Shown in pieces: positions 14,242-20,109 of a stretch of 24,167 nt of DNA. The translations under genes and the position numbers were made by a program. The stretch is from the NCBI GenBank assembly GCA_036399695.1, contig DASWMP010000027.1, positions 1-24,167 of the forward strand. The letters run 5' to 3'. The notes beneath the pieces are model-generated. The model was not told the origin of the DNA and ran no database searches. It saw nothing but the letters and a program-made list of their open reading frames with translations. The stretch comes from DASVEE01 sp036399695 (GTDB lineage Bacteria; Acidobacteriota; Thermoanaerobaculia; Gp7-AA8). Every line of letters starts with the position of its first letter. The stretch's first letter is position 1.

Positions 14242-14479
14242 CCATGGGAGGACGATGGGACGAATGGGACAGATGGGACCTATGGGAGGCGGAAGATCCT
14301 CGGCCCTGCCGCTGCACGCCGGAGGCGTACCGTACGGTAGCCGGTGGTAAGCGCCGCAGGCGCGCCACCACCGGTTCGGTTGCAAAGAAAAATGCACCCC
14401 GGCAGGGGTGCCGGACACGCGACCCCTCCCATCGGTCCCACCGGTCCCATGGGTCCCATCTGTCCCATGGGTCCTATCG
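14242..14479. repeat. Composite element: inverted 9-nt arrays enclosing two hairpins
   Basis: The left arm (14242-14289) holds units such as ATGGGACGA, ATGGGACAG and ATGGGACCT. The right arm (14427-14479) holds TCCCATCGG, TCCCACCGG, TCCCATGGG, TCCCATCTG and TCCCATGGG. Between them lie a hairpin around CCGGTGGT...ACCACCGG (about 14340-14373) with inner GCGCC/GGCGC, and a GCACCCC-GGC-AGGGGTGC type hairpin (about 14394-14411). The right arm supplies CGA TAG, the end of the glucokinase gene. Translated, the arrays give Gly-Pro-Met triplets that mimic collagen. Nothing else was seen between 14180 and 14473. Confidence 0.88.
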
Positions 14480-15409
14480 TTCCCCGGCCGCCACCCGCCG
14501 CGCGCCTTCCACCGCCCCGAGCAGGCCCACCTGCTCGTTACTGATCAGAAAGACCGGAATGGTGGCCATCAGCGCGGCAAACCGCCCCTTGCGGCGGAAC
14601 GCGGCCACGAAGCGGCCGTCCGTGAACCACTGCACGTTCTTCGCGGCGATCCCTCCGGCCAGGTAGACGCCGCCACGGGCCAGGACGCTCAGGCCCATGT
14701 TGCCGGCTTCGGCGCCGTAGATATCCACGAACATACCGATCGTCCGGAGCGCGGTGGCGTCGCCGGACTCGGCACGTTGGGCGATCTCGGCGGGGTCGGC
14801 CGGGCTGCCGCCGAGAAAGGTGTGGATGTTTTCCAGGCCCATGCCGGAGCAGACTCGTTCCCAGCTCACGTGATCGTGCTCTTTCAGCAGATGCAGCAGC
14901 AGCTTGGTCTGCTCCTCGTCCTGGGGGGCAAAGTCGCCGTGGCCGCCTTCGGAGGAGATGACGTGCCACTCGTTTTTGACGTTGTGGACGTACGCCTGTC
15001 CCAGCCCCGTCCCCGCGCCGAGGATCGCCAGCGGCGCGTTGCGGTCTCGCTCGGCTACCTGCAGCGGGAACAAATCGCTCTCCGGCAGCACCGGCACGCC
15101 GAGAGCGATGGCGTAGAAGTCGTTGATCAGGGCCACCCGGGCGATCTGATGCGCCTCCTGGAGAGCCGCGGCCTCCAGTGTCCAGCCGACGTTCGTCACC
15201 GTCGCCTTTTCACCGAGCACCGGCCCGGCCACGGCAAAACAGGCGGCGTCGACGGGCGTGCTGCAGAACTGAAGGAACTCGCCCAGGAGCTGGTCGAAGG
15301 TCGAGTAGGCCCCGCTCTCGAACCGCCGTTCGGCCGAGGTCGTCCCGTCCTCCTCCACGCAGCGGAGCAGCGTCTTCGTCCCCCCGATGTCACCGGCGAT
15401 GATGCGCAT
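14474..15409 (-). CDS. glk: Glucokinase
   Basis: A 311-aa glucokinase of the bacterial Glk family, which phosphorylates glucose with ATP to glucose-6-phosphate in the cytoplasm. The phosphate-1 motif is IIAGDIGGTKTLL near residue 3, and CFAVAGPVLG follows. VALINDFYAIALG carries the catalytic Asp (NDF), and LGAGTGLGQAYV and SSEGGHGDFAP complete the sugar and ATP sites. ATG at 15409 was chosen because the fold begins there; an upstream in-frame extension adds only arginine-rich sequence. The gene ends G-E-R-stop inside the 9-nt repeat and is divergent from the ECF sigma gene. Confidence 0.93.
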   Translation of the reverse strand: MRIIAGDIGGTKTLLRCVEEDGTTSAERRFESGAYSTFDQLLGEFLQFCSTPVDAACFAVAGPVLGEKATVTNVGWTLEAAALQEAHQIARVALINDFYAIALGVPVLPESDLFPLQVAERDRNAPLAILGAGTGLGQAYVHNVKNEWHVISSEGGHGDFAPQDEEQTKLLLHLLKEHDHVSWERVCSGMGLENIHTFLGGSPADPAEIAQRAESGDATALRTIGMFVDIYGAEAGNMGLSVLARGGVYLAGGIAAKNVQWFTDGRFVAAFRRKGRFAALMATIPVFLISNEQVGLLGAVEGARRVAAGER

Positions 15410-15477
15410 GGGACGAAGTCTACCCGTTCGCCTACCGTCCACCGCACTTCCGTGTCTTGTAAGGTCATGAAGGGGAA

Positions 15478-15497
15478 ACGGACGGTCGCCGGTCCGT
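15478..15497. promoter_or_regulatory. Short inverted repeat in the divergent glk/sigma promoter region
   Basis: ACGGAC (15478-15483) and GTCCGT (15492-15497) are complementary around an 8-base GC-rich spacer. It is the only clear dyad in this 150-base divergent region, so it could be an operator or a small hairpin. Function is a guess. Confidence 0.3.
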
Positions 15498-15548
15498 CTA
15501 AAAGAGGTGTGCCGCAGAAGTCAGAAATGTCGCGTCGGAGTCTGCCGA

Positions 15549-15554
15549 TATACT
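15549..15554 (+). promoter_or_regulatory. Possible -10 box just before the ECF sigma start
   Basis: TATACT matches five of six bases of TATAAT and ends seven bases before the ATG, so transcription could begin at or beside the start codon. No good ribosome binding site is visible, which fits a leaderless transcript. A -35 box is not apparent. Confidence 0.3.
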
Positions 15555-15561
15555 TTGGGCC

Positions 15562-16104
15562 ATGCCAGTGAACGGGGGTGATGATTCAGCGGGACCGCCG
15601 CCCAGCGGAGTCATCCCCGTCGAAGACGCCTATCGTTTCCATTCGGCGTTGCTGAAGGAGATCGCGGAGAAGAAGTTCCGCGTCCCACCGGGCGATGCGG
15701 AAGGGCTCGTCAACGACGTCTTCCTGGCCTTCCTGATCCGCGGCGTCGCGGTGCGCGACCCTCGGAAATGGCTGATAGGCGCAGTCTGTCATGCGAGCCG
15801 CGGCTACTGGCGGGCGGCGTCGAAAACACTGCAGCTTCCCCCTGATATCGACGAATACATGGACCCGCGCTCGTCCACGGCGGAGGCGCAGATCGTCGAC
15901 AGCATCACCTTCGCGGCGGCTCTGAGCCGGCTCGGCGAGAAATGCCGGGACACCCTTCGCATGTACTACATCGAGGGATACTCCGCCGCCGAGATCGCCG
16001 AGCGGCTCGATACGACCTCCGGCTACGTCATGCAGCTCCTGCATCACTGCCGCAAGCGGCTGCGCGACATCTATTGCGATCTCTCGGACGAAAGGAAGCT
16101 GTGA
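15562..16104 (+). CDS. ECF-type RNA polymerase sigma factor
   Basis: A 180-aa sigma-70 family protein with only regions 2 and 4. Region 2 spans about residues 24-90 (DAEGLVNDVFLAFL, then RDPRKWLIGAVCHASRGYWR, the core-binding and -10 recognition part). Region 4 spans about 116-170 with the helix-turn-helix YSAAEIAERLDTTSGYVMQL that reads the -35 element. ECF factors redirect RNA polymerase to a stress regulon and are normally held by an anti-sigma partner. The next gene, overlapping by four bases (GTGA), encodes a protein with a zinc-binding HxxxCxxC motif and fits that role. The window does not show its target promoters. Confidence 0.92.
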   Translation: MPVNGGDDSAGPPPSGVIPVEDAYRFHSALLKEIAEKKFRVPPGDAEGLVNDVFLAFLIRGVAVRDPRKWLIGAVCHASRGYWRAASKTLQLPPDIDEYMDPRSSTAEAQIVDSITFAAALSRLGEKCRDTLRMYYIEGYSAAEIAERLDTTSGYVMQLLHHCRKRLRDIYCDLSDERKL

Positions 16105-17420
16105 CCCCGCATTACGACGAAGACTCGCTGTACGAGTACCTGGACGACCCGAGAGGATACGCGGGCCGGGCCGAGCTCGAAGCGCACCTGGAGGAATGCA
16201 CCCGTTGCCAGGGCGCGCTCGAGGAGCTGAGGGCGTTCGAGGCCACGCTGTCGAACGGCGAGCTGTGGGATCTGGCGGATGCGGCCCGCCGCCATCGCGA
16301 GCCGCCGCCGATGATGAACGCCGTCGCCTCGCAGCTCTCCAGCGAGGATGCGGAAGCGGAGGCCCTGCTGGGGCCGATGCTCGAGAGCCCGGCGGCGTTC
16401 CGGAACGCGAATGTGGCGTCCTCCCCGGCGATGAGGACGAGCGGTGTCGTGCGGAAGCTCTGCGCGACGGCCCGCGAGCTGCGCGAACGCCAGCCGATGC
16501 ATGCGCTGACGATCGCCGATGCAGCAGTCGCTCTCGCCGATCAGCTTCCGCGCGACCGCTATCCCTCGACACTCGTCGACGAGCTGCGCGGCAACTCGTG
16601 GCTCGAGCGCGGCAACGTCCTCCGTTACCTCGGCCGCTACCCGGAGGCGCTCGACGCCCTCGACATGGCCCAGGCGCGTTTCGAGGAGACACCCATCGCC
16701 GCCTTCTCCGTCGCGCTGGTCGACTTCGTCCGGGCCGGCGTCTACTTCAAGAGCGAGCTGTTCGACGACGCCACCCGCCTCGCCCGCCAGAGCGCCCGCA
16801 TCTTCCGCCAGTTCGGCGAAGAGGACCGGTACGTGCACGCGAAGATGATCCAGGCGGGCGTGCTGTTCCATCAGCATCGCCATGCCGACGCGCTGGCGCT
16901 CTTCCTCTCCCTCATTCCGGTCGCGCGCGAGCTCGGCGACGCCGAGACGCTGGCCCGCCTCTATTCGAACGCGGCGAACTGCCATCTCGAGCTGCGGGAG
17001 CTGTCCGCCGCCAGCGAGGCGTTCTCCCAGGCCCTCTCTCTTTACGAGGCTCTCGGGCTGGAGACGGAGCGGGTCCGGACGCGCTGGAGCCTCGGCAGGC
17101 TGCTGCTGCGGACCGGCCACGTCATCGAAGGGATTGCCCGTCTCCGCCAGACGCGAGACGAGTTCGAGCGCCTGGGCGTGACGACCGACGCCGCCCTCGT
17201 GACGCTCGACCTCGTCGAGGCGCTGCTGGCGCGCGGCGACATCCGTGAAGCGCGCACCCTCTGCAACGGACTCGTCCAGAGCTTCACCGCTGTCGGCATG
17301 ACCGGCAACGCCCTCACTGCCCTCGCCTTCCTCAACGATGCCGTGATCACCGGCAGCGCGACTCCGGACCTCGTCCGGCACGTCCGAGCCTTTTTCGAAC
17401 AGATTCGCGAGCCCATCTAA
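16101..17420 (+). CDS. Zinc-finger anti-sigma candidate fused to a TPR-like domain
   Basis: About 439 aa. The N-terminus has HLEECTRC (H29, C33, C36), the zinc-binding anti-sigma HxxxCxxC motif. From roughly residue 110 onward it consists of TPR-like helical pairs (for example NVLRYLGRYPEALDALDMAQ and ANCHLELRELSAASEAFSQA). There is no membrane helix, so unlike many anti-sigma factors it should be soluble, with the TPR part as the sensor. The GTG start was chosen because it overlaps the sigma stop by four bases and is preceded by AAAGGAAG. I infer that it binds the sigma factor next to it and releases it on an unknown cytoplasmic cue. It might instead be an effector of the regulon. Confidence 0.85.
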   Translation: MTPHYDEDSLYEYLDDPRGYAGRAELEAHLEECTRCQGALEELRAFEATLSNGELWDLADAARRHREPPPMMNAVASQLSSEDAEAEALLGPMLESPAAFRNANVASSPAMRTSGVVRKLCATARELRERQPMHALTIADAAVALADQLPRDRYPSTLVDELRGNSWLERGNVLRYLGRYPEALDALDMAQARFEETPIAAFSVALVDFVRAGVYFKSELFDDATRLARQSARIFRQFGEEDRYVHAKMIQAGVLFHQHRHADALALFLSLIPVARELGDAETLARLYSNAANCHLELRELSAASEAFSQALSLYEALGLETERVRTRWSLGRLLLRTGHVIEGIARLRQTRDEFERLGVTTDAALVTLDLVEALLARGDIREARTLCNGLVQSFTAVGMTGNALTALAFLNDAVITGSATPDLVRHVRAFFEQIREPI

Positions 17421-17424
17421 GGTT

Positions 17425-17501
17425 TCGCCACCCTGGCGACACTCTCCTTGTGAGGGGCCCCTCCATCACCCGGCCAAAGCGGCCGGACACCGAAGGAGGG
17501 G
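17425..17501 (+). ncRNA. Structured leader of the micropeptide gene
   Basis: Two hairpins are visible. TCGCCA/TGGCGA (17425-17439) has a 3-base loop. A larger one pairs CCCCTCC (17458-17464) with GGAGGGG (17495-17501) and encloses the perfect CCGGCC/GGCCGG stem (17470-17486). The second stem hides the micropeptide's ribosome binding site. An alternative palindrome GAGGGGCCCCTC (17452-17463) competes for the same CCCCTC bases, as in a switch. Confidence 0.55.
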
Positions 17502-17507
17502 TTTGCT

Positions 17508-17576
17508 GTGGAGATTCTGGTCATCGCCGCCATTGTCGCGGTCTACGCCAGTGTCATTTCCATCCCCGGCAGCTAG
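17508..17576 (+). CDS. 22-aa hydrophobic micropeptide
   Basis: A GTG-initiated 22-codon gene with the very strong ribosome binding site AAGGAGG eight bases upstream. The product is one uninterrupted hydrophobic segment (EILVIAAIVAVYASVISIPG) that would span the membrane once. It lies 87 bases after the anti-sigma candidate gene and before a strong terminator, so it probably belongs to the same transcript or is a separate short mRNA. Small size, hydrophobicity and a ribosome binding site paired in a hairpin recall type I toxins such as Ibs or TisB. They equally recall tiny membrane-complex subunits such as KdpF. No homologue is recognised, and proof needs translation data. Confidence 0.6.
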   Translation: MEILVIAAIVAVYASVISIPGS

Positions 17577-17604
17577 TCGCAGTTCGCACATTTCGCCAAA
17601 CGAT

Positions 17605-17631
17605 ACCCTCTTGCCGAGGTGGGACGAGGGT
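17605..17631 (+). other. Hairpin between micropeptide and terminator
   Basis: ACCCTC (17605-17610) pairs with GAGGGT (17626-17631) around a 15-base loop. It lies just upstream of the terminator stem and adds to the dense secondary structure of this transcript end. The 350-base stretch 17577-17926 otherwise holds only the terminator and the GGCAGTT arrays. Confidence 0.45.
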
Positions 17632-17633
17632 CG

Positions 17634-17708
17634 CCGGACACCGGATGCAGGGACGTTTCACTCCTCGAAGCGCACTCACCCCTGCATCCGGTTGTCCGGT
17701 GTTTTTTT
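17634..17708 (+). terminator. Strong intrinsic terminator (19-bp stem, T7 tail)
   Basis: CCGGACACCGGATGCAGGG (17634-17652) pairs with CCCTGCATCCGG plus TGTCCGG (17680-17699), with a single bulged T. A 27-base loop separates the arms and a run of seven T follows (17702-17708). This is the clearest factor-independent terminator in the window and should end the sigma/anti-sigma/micropeptide transcript. The loop is longer than usual for a terminator. Confidence 0.9.
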
Positions 17709-17712
17709 GTTG

Positions 17713-17848
17713 GGCAGTTGGCGGTTGGCAGTTGGCGGTTGGGCGGTGGATGCCTGTTGTCCTGCTTTCGTAGAGGCGCAGAGTGCGACGGTACAGGGCG
17801 CCCGCTCATCCGGCGCCTCATCCACCGCCAACTGCCAACCGCCGACTC
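17713..17848. repeat. Inverted pair of 7-nt arrays (GGCAGTT/GGCGGTT)
   Basis: The left arm (17713-17740 and a few bases more) alternates GGCAGTT and GGCGGTT. The right arm (17821-17843) is the complement of GGCGGTTGGCAGTTGGCGG. They enclose about 75 bases with no recognisable gene. The same unit family begins again at 24144 at the window edge. Confidence 0.88.
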
Positions 17849-17926
17849 CTCGCCCGCCAGCATACGGATTGCATCGTGACGAGACGACATTCTGTTCCGT
17901 ACTACTAACGACTGCTGAGATCGCTC

Positions 17927-18127
17927 ATGACCGCCTCCGAACTCCACCGCCGCCGTATCCGCCTTGGTCTCAGCCGCGAGCAGCTCGCCCATGCCGTCGG
18001 CGTCGAGGAGCAGACGCTCGTCGACTGGGAAGAAGGGATCGCCGCCATCAGGGTCCCGCACGCTCTCGAACAGATCCTTCGCCAGAGGGAAGAACGGGAA
18101 CGGGGCGACCGCCCGCACGCCGCCTGA
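17927..18127 (+). CDS. Small XRE-family helix-turn-helix regulator
   Basis: A 66-aa protein that is essentially one XRE/Cro-type helix-turn-helix: SELHRRRIRLGLSREQLAHA, then VGVEEQTLVDWEEG, in which the second helix should contact DNA. It is shorter than most XRE regulators and has no added ligand domain. No strong ribosome binding site is visible before the ATG. The TGA stop lies inside the first unit of a GC-rich 22-nt repeat. Possible roles are a local repressor or an orphan regulator; targets are unknown. Confidence 0.75.
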   Translation: MTASELHRRRIRLGLSREQLAHAVGVEEQTLVDWEEGIAAIRVPHALEQILRQREERERGDRPHAA

Positions 18128-18195
18128 TCGCCGGCCCCGCCCGGCCTGATCGCCGGCCCCGCCCGGCCTGACAGCCGGCCCGGCCCGGCCTGACA
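18123..18195. repeat. GC-rich 22-nt tandem repeat (three units and a partial)
   Basis: Two identical 22-nt units (18123-18144 and 18145-18166), each CCTGATCG followed by GCCGGCCCCGCCCGG-type sequence overlapping it, are followed by a diverged third unit (18167-18188) and a partial fourth. The units can self-pair strongly (GCCGGC). The stop codon of the XRE gene lies in unit one. The array fills most of the gap before the next gene. Confidence 0.9.
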
Positions 18196-18234
18196 TCTCG
18201 TTTGCACTAGGTCCTGTGCAAGGAGACCCTGCAG

Positions 18235-18435
18235 ATGTTCCGTAAGAAAAAAGAAGACGGGATCGGCAGTATCGATGGTGATGAAGGACGCGGCGTACGC
18301 ATGGGCGGACGCGACAACCGTCCCCCCACCGGCTACCTCAATCAGGAAGCGGGCGAGCTCGACGAGTTCCTGCTTGGCGACGACGATGACGCCGACGCCA
18401 GCGAGCGCCGCCGCGATCCACTGCGCAAGCGCTGA
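18235..18435 (+). CDS. Small charged hypothetical protein
   Basis: A 66-aa protein with a basic start (FRKKKEDG), a glycine-rich middle, an acidic GELDEFLLGDDDDADASE segment and a basic RRRDPLRKR end. It has no membrane segment or known motif and is probably disordered. AAGGAG nine bases before the ATG is a strong ribosome binding site and the main support for the gene. The function is not recognised. It precedes kdsC on the same strand, but a repeat element lies between them. Confidence 0.6.
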   Translation: MFRKKKEDGIGSIDGDEGRGVRMGGRDNRPPTGYLNQEAGELDEFLLGDDDDADASERRRDPLRKR

Positions 18436-18448
18436 CGACCGATCGCTG

Positions 18449-18519
18449 TCAGCTCTCAGCTCTCAGCGATCAGCTCAGATGGCGACACGCCGAGAGCTGG
18501 GAGCTGAAAGCTGAGAGCT
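18449..18519. repeat. Inverted pair of 7-nt arrays (TCAGCTC / GAGAGCT)
   Basis: The left arm (18449-18476) holds TCAGCTC, TCAGCTC, TCAGCGA and TCAGCTC. The right arm (18492-18519) holds GAGAGCT, GGGAGCT, GAAAGCT and GAGAGCT. The arms are imperfect complements around a 15-base loop, between a small protein gene and kdsC on the same strand. Confidence 0.9.
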
Positions 18520-18542
18520 TGCTTGCGCTACCATGCGCGCCG

Positions 18543-19076
18543 ATGACCGCATCCGACATCCGCCTCATCGTCTCCGACGTCGACGGCGTCTGGACTGACG
18601 GCAAGATCATCTATCTCGGCGAGCAGCGGGAGATCAAAGCCTTCAACGTGCGCGACGGCCTGGCCGTGAAGCTCGCGCAGAAGGTCGGGATCGGGATCGC
18701 GGTGGTGACGAGCCGCCAATCCCCCGCGCTGGAGCGCCGCACGCGCGAGCTCGGCATCACGGAGCTGCGTCAGGGCGCCGCAAACAAGCTCGAGGAGACG
18801 GAGCGGCTGGCGACCAAGTACGGCCTCACGCTCAAGCAGATCCTCTACGCCGGCGACGACCTCCCCGATCTCGGACCGATGACGCGCGCCGGCATCTCGG
18901 CCGCCCCCTCGGACGCCGCACCGGAAGTGCGCGCCATCGCCACCTGGAAGCTCGACGCCGCCGGCGGCCGCGGCGCGTTCCGCGAGATCGTCGAGCGCCT
19001 GCTCCGCGAACGGGGCGACTGGGAACCGCTGGTGCAGGAGTTCATCGTTGGCAGGCCCGAGGCTTCGAGCATTTAG
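18543..19076 (+). CDS. kdsC: 3-deoxy-D-manno-octulosonate 8-phosphate phosphatase
   Basis: A 177-aa HAD-superfamily enzyme of KdsC size. Motif I is IVSDVDGVWTDGKIIY (nucleophile D12 and D14, with the DVDGVxTDG form typical of KdsC). VVTSRQSPALERR is motif II, and ILYAGDDLPDLGPM is motif III with metal-binding Asp. It hydrolyses KDO 8-phosphate to KDO in the cytoplasm during LPS inner-core synthesis. The ATG at 18543 begins the fold; an in-frame upstream ATG at 18519 adds only repeat-derived residues. It overlaps the following acyltransferase by 29 bases, which supports a lipopolysaccharide operon. Confidence 0.95.
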   Translation: MTASDIRLIVSDVDGVWTDGKIIYLGEQREIKAFNVRDGLAVKLAQKVGIGIAVVTSRQSPALERRTRELGITELRQGAANKLEETERLATKYGLTLKQILYAGDDLPDLGPMTRAGISAAPSDAAPEVRAIATWKLDAAGGRGAFREIVERLLRERGDWEPLVQEFIVGRPEASSI

Positions 19077-19938
19077 GACGCGGGCCGTCGTCCGCGTGCT
19101 GCTCGTGCTGGCCGCGATCGGCAGACGCATCCCGCTGCGCGTGGGACGCGCATTCGGACGCGCCCTCGGTACGCTCGCCTGGCACGTCGTGCGCCGCGAA
19201 CGGCACAAGGCGCTGCGCAACATCGCCATCGCCTTTCCCGGCTGGACCGCCGAGCAACGCGAACGCGCCATCCGCGCGATGTTCCACCACCTCGGGATGT
19301 CCCTCTTCGAAGTCCTCTGGCTCCCGAATTTCAATCCCCGCCGGCGCGAGGCGACGACGGTCGTCGAAGGCCTGGAACCGGTGCTCGAGCTGATGGACGA
19401 AGGGCGCACGGTGATGGCCTTCACCGGTCACTGTGGTAACTGGGAGTGGCTGGCCACGACGGTCGCAAGCTACGGCCGGCCGCTCGCCGCGATGCAGCGC
19501 GAACGGGACGAGCCGGAGATGAACGAGCTGATCACGAGGATCCGCGCGAGCTCAGGCATCCAGACGATCGACCGCGGTTCGTCCGGCGCAGGCCGCGACA
19601 TCATCCAGGCGCTCCGCCGCCCAGGCATGATCGCCTTCCTGATCGATCAGAACATCCGCGCGGAAAGCGCGAAGGTCCCGTTCTTCGGCCGCCCCGCGCT
19701 GACCCCGATCGGCCCCGGCAAGCTGGCGGTGCGTATGGAGGTGACGTGCGTCTCGATGTTCATCGAACGCAAAGCGGACGGCACGCAGCATGTGCGCGTG
19801 AACGAGCCGTTTGCTGTCACCCGCGACGACGATCCGCTGGACGTCACAGCCCGCATCACCAGAGAAATTGAAGATCAGGTGCGCCGTGTGCCGGAGCAGT
19901 GGGTTTGGATGCACGACCGGTGGCGGGAGCGCCGGTAG
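19048..19938 (+). CDS. LpxL/HtrB-type lipid A lysophospholipid acyltransferase
   Basis: A 296-aa inner-membrane acyltransferase. A hydrophobic N-terminal segment (VVRVLLVLAAIG) anchors it. FTGHCGNWEWLA carries the family HxxxxE catalytic motif (H128, E133), and the later FLIDQN and VPFFGRPALTPIGPGKLA are typical of LpxL/LpxM. These enzymes transfer an acyl chain to the KDO-lipid A precursor. The TTG start was chosen because AGGAG lies seven bases upstream, and it puts the gene 29 bases inside kdsC. With kdsC this makes a two-gene lipid A/KDO unit. The exact acylation position cannot be told from sequence. Confidence 0.93.
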   Translation: MAGPRLRAFRTRAVVRVLLVLAAIGRRIPLRVGRAFGRALGTLAWHVVRRERHKALRNIAIAFPGWTAEQRERAIRAMFHHLGMSLFEVLWLPNFNPRRREATTVVEGLEPVLELMDEGRTVMAFTGHCGNWEWLATTVASYGRPLAAMQRERDEPEMNELITRIRASSGIQTIDRGSSGAGRDIIQALRRPGMIAFLIDQNIRAESAKVPFFGRPALTPIGPGKLAVRMEVTCVSMFIERKADGTQHVRVNEPFAVTRDDDPLDVTARITREIEDQVRRVPEQWVWMHDRWRERR

Positions 19939-19944
19939 CCTATC

Positions 19945-19993
19945 TCGGAGTGCGGTGGCGATAGCCGCCGCGGCCTTCGGCGAGGCCGAAGGC
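19945..19993. repeat. CGGAGTGCGGTGG half-site and 9-bp GCCTTCGGC hairpin
   Basis: TCGGAGTGCGGTGG (19945-19958) matches an arm of the 9059 hairpin. It is followed by GCCTTCGGC/GCCGAAGGC (19973-19993), a perfect 9-bp stem with a GAG loop. Both lie between two convergent genes. Confidence 0.7.
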
Positions 19994-20059
19994 GGACAGA
20001 CAAGAGTGTCTGTCCCACATCCCGGCAACCCAATGTGGGACAGACACTCCTGTCTGTCC
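19994..20059. repeat. 27-bp inverted repeat, GACAGACA palindrome family
   Basis: The arms 19994-20020 and 20033-20059 are near-perfect complements around a 12-base loop. Each again contains GGACAGACA/TGTCTGTCC. It is the second copy of the element at 12210-12282 and is almost identical in its core. It occupies the gap between convergent genes and may end transcription from both. No transposase is linked to it here. Confidence 0.92.
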
Positions 20060-20109
20060 GGCCTACTTGAAGGTAGCTCTTTTACACGTGTAGCAGAGCG
20101 GGCTATGGG

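Noticed and set aside
14280..14544. Collagen-like ORFs with Gly-Pro-Met triplets on both strands (also at 6475-6666).
   Set aside because: They are direct translations of the 9-nt arrays, have no domain or ribosome binding site, and overlap real gene ends. Such ORFs are likely to be mis-annotated as collagen-like proteins.
15942..16100. Upstream extension of the zinc-finger/TPR gene into the sigma gene.
   Set aside because: It is an out-of-frame reading of the sigma coding sequence. The GTGA overlap and ribosome binding site mark the start at 16101.
17713..17848. The GGCAGTT inverted arrays as the terminator of the sigma transcript.
   Set aside because: A much stronger stem with a T-run ends at 17708, immediately before it.
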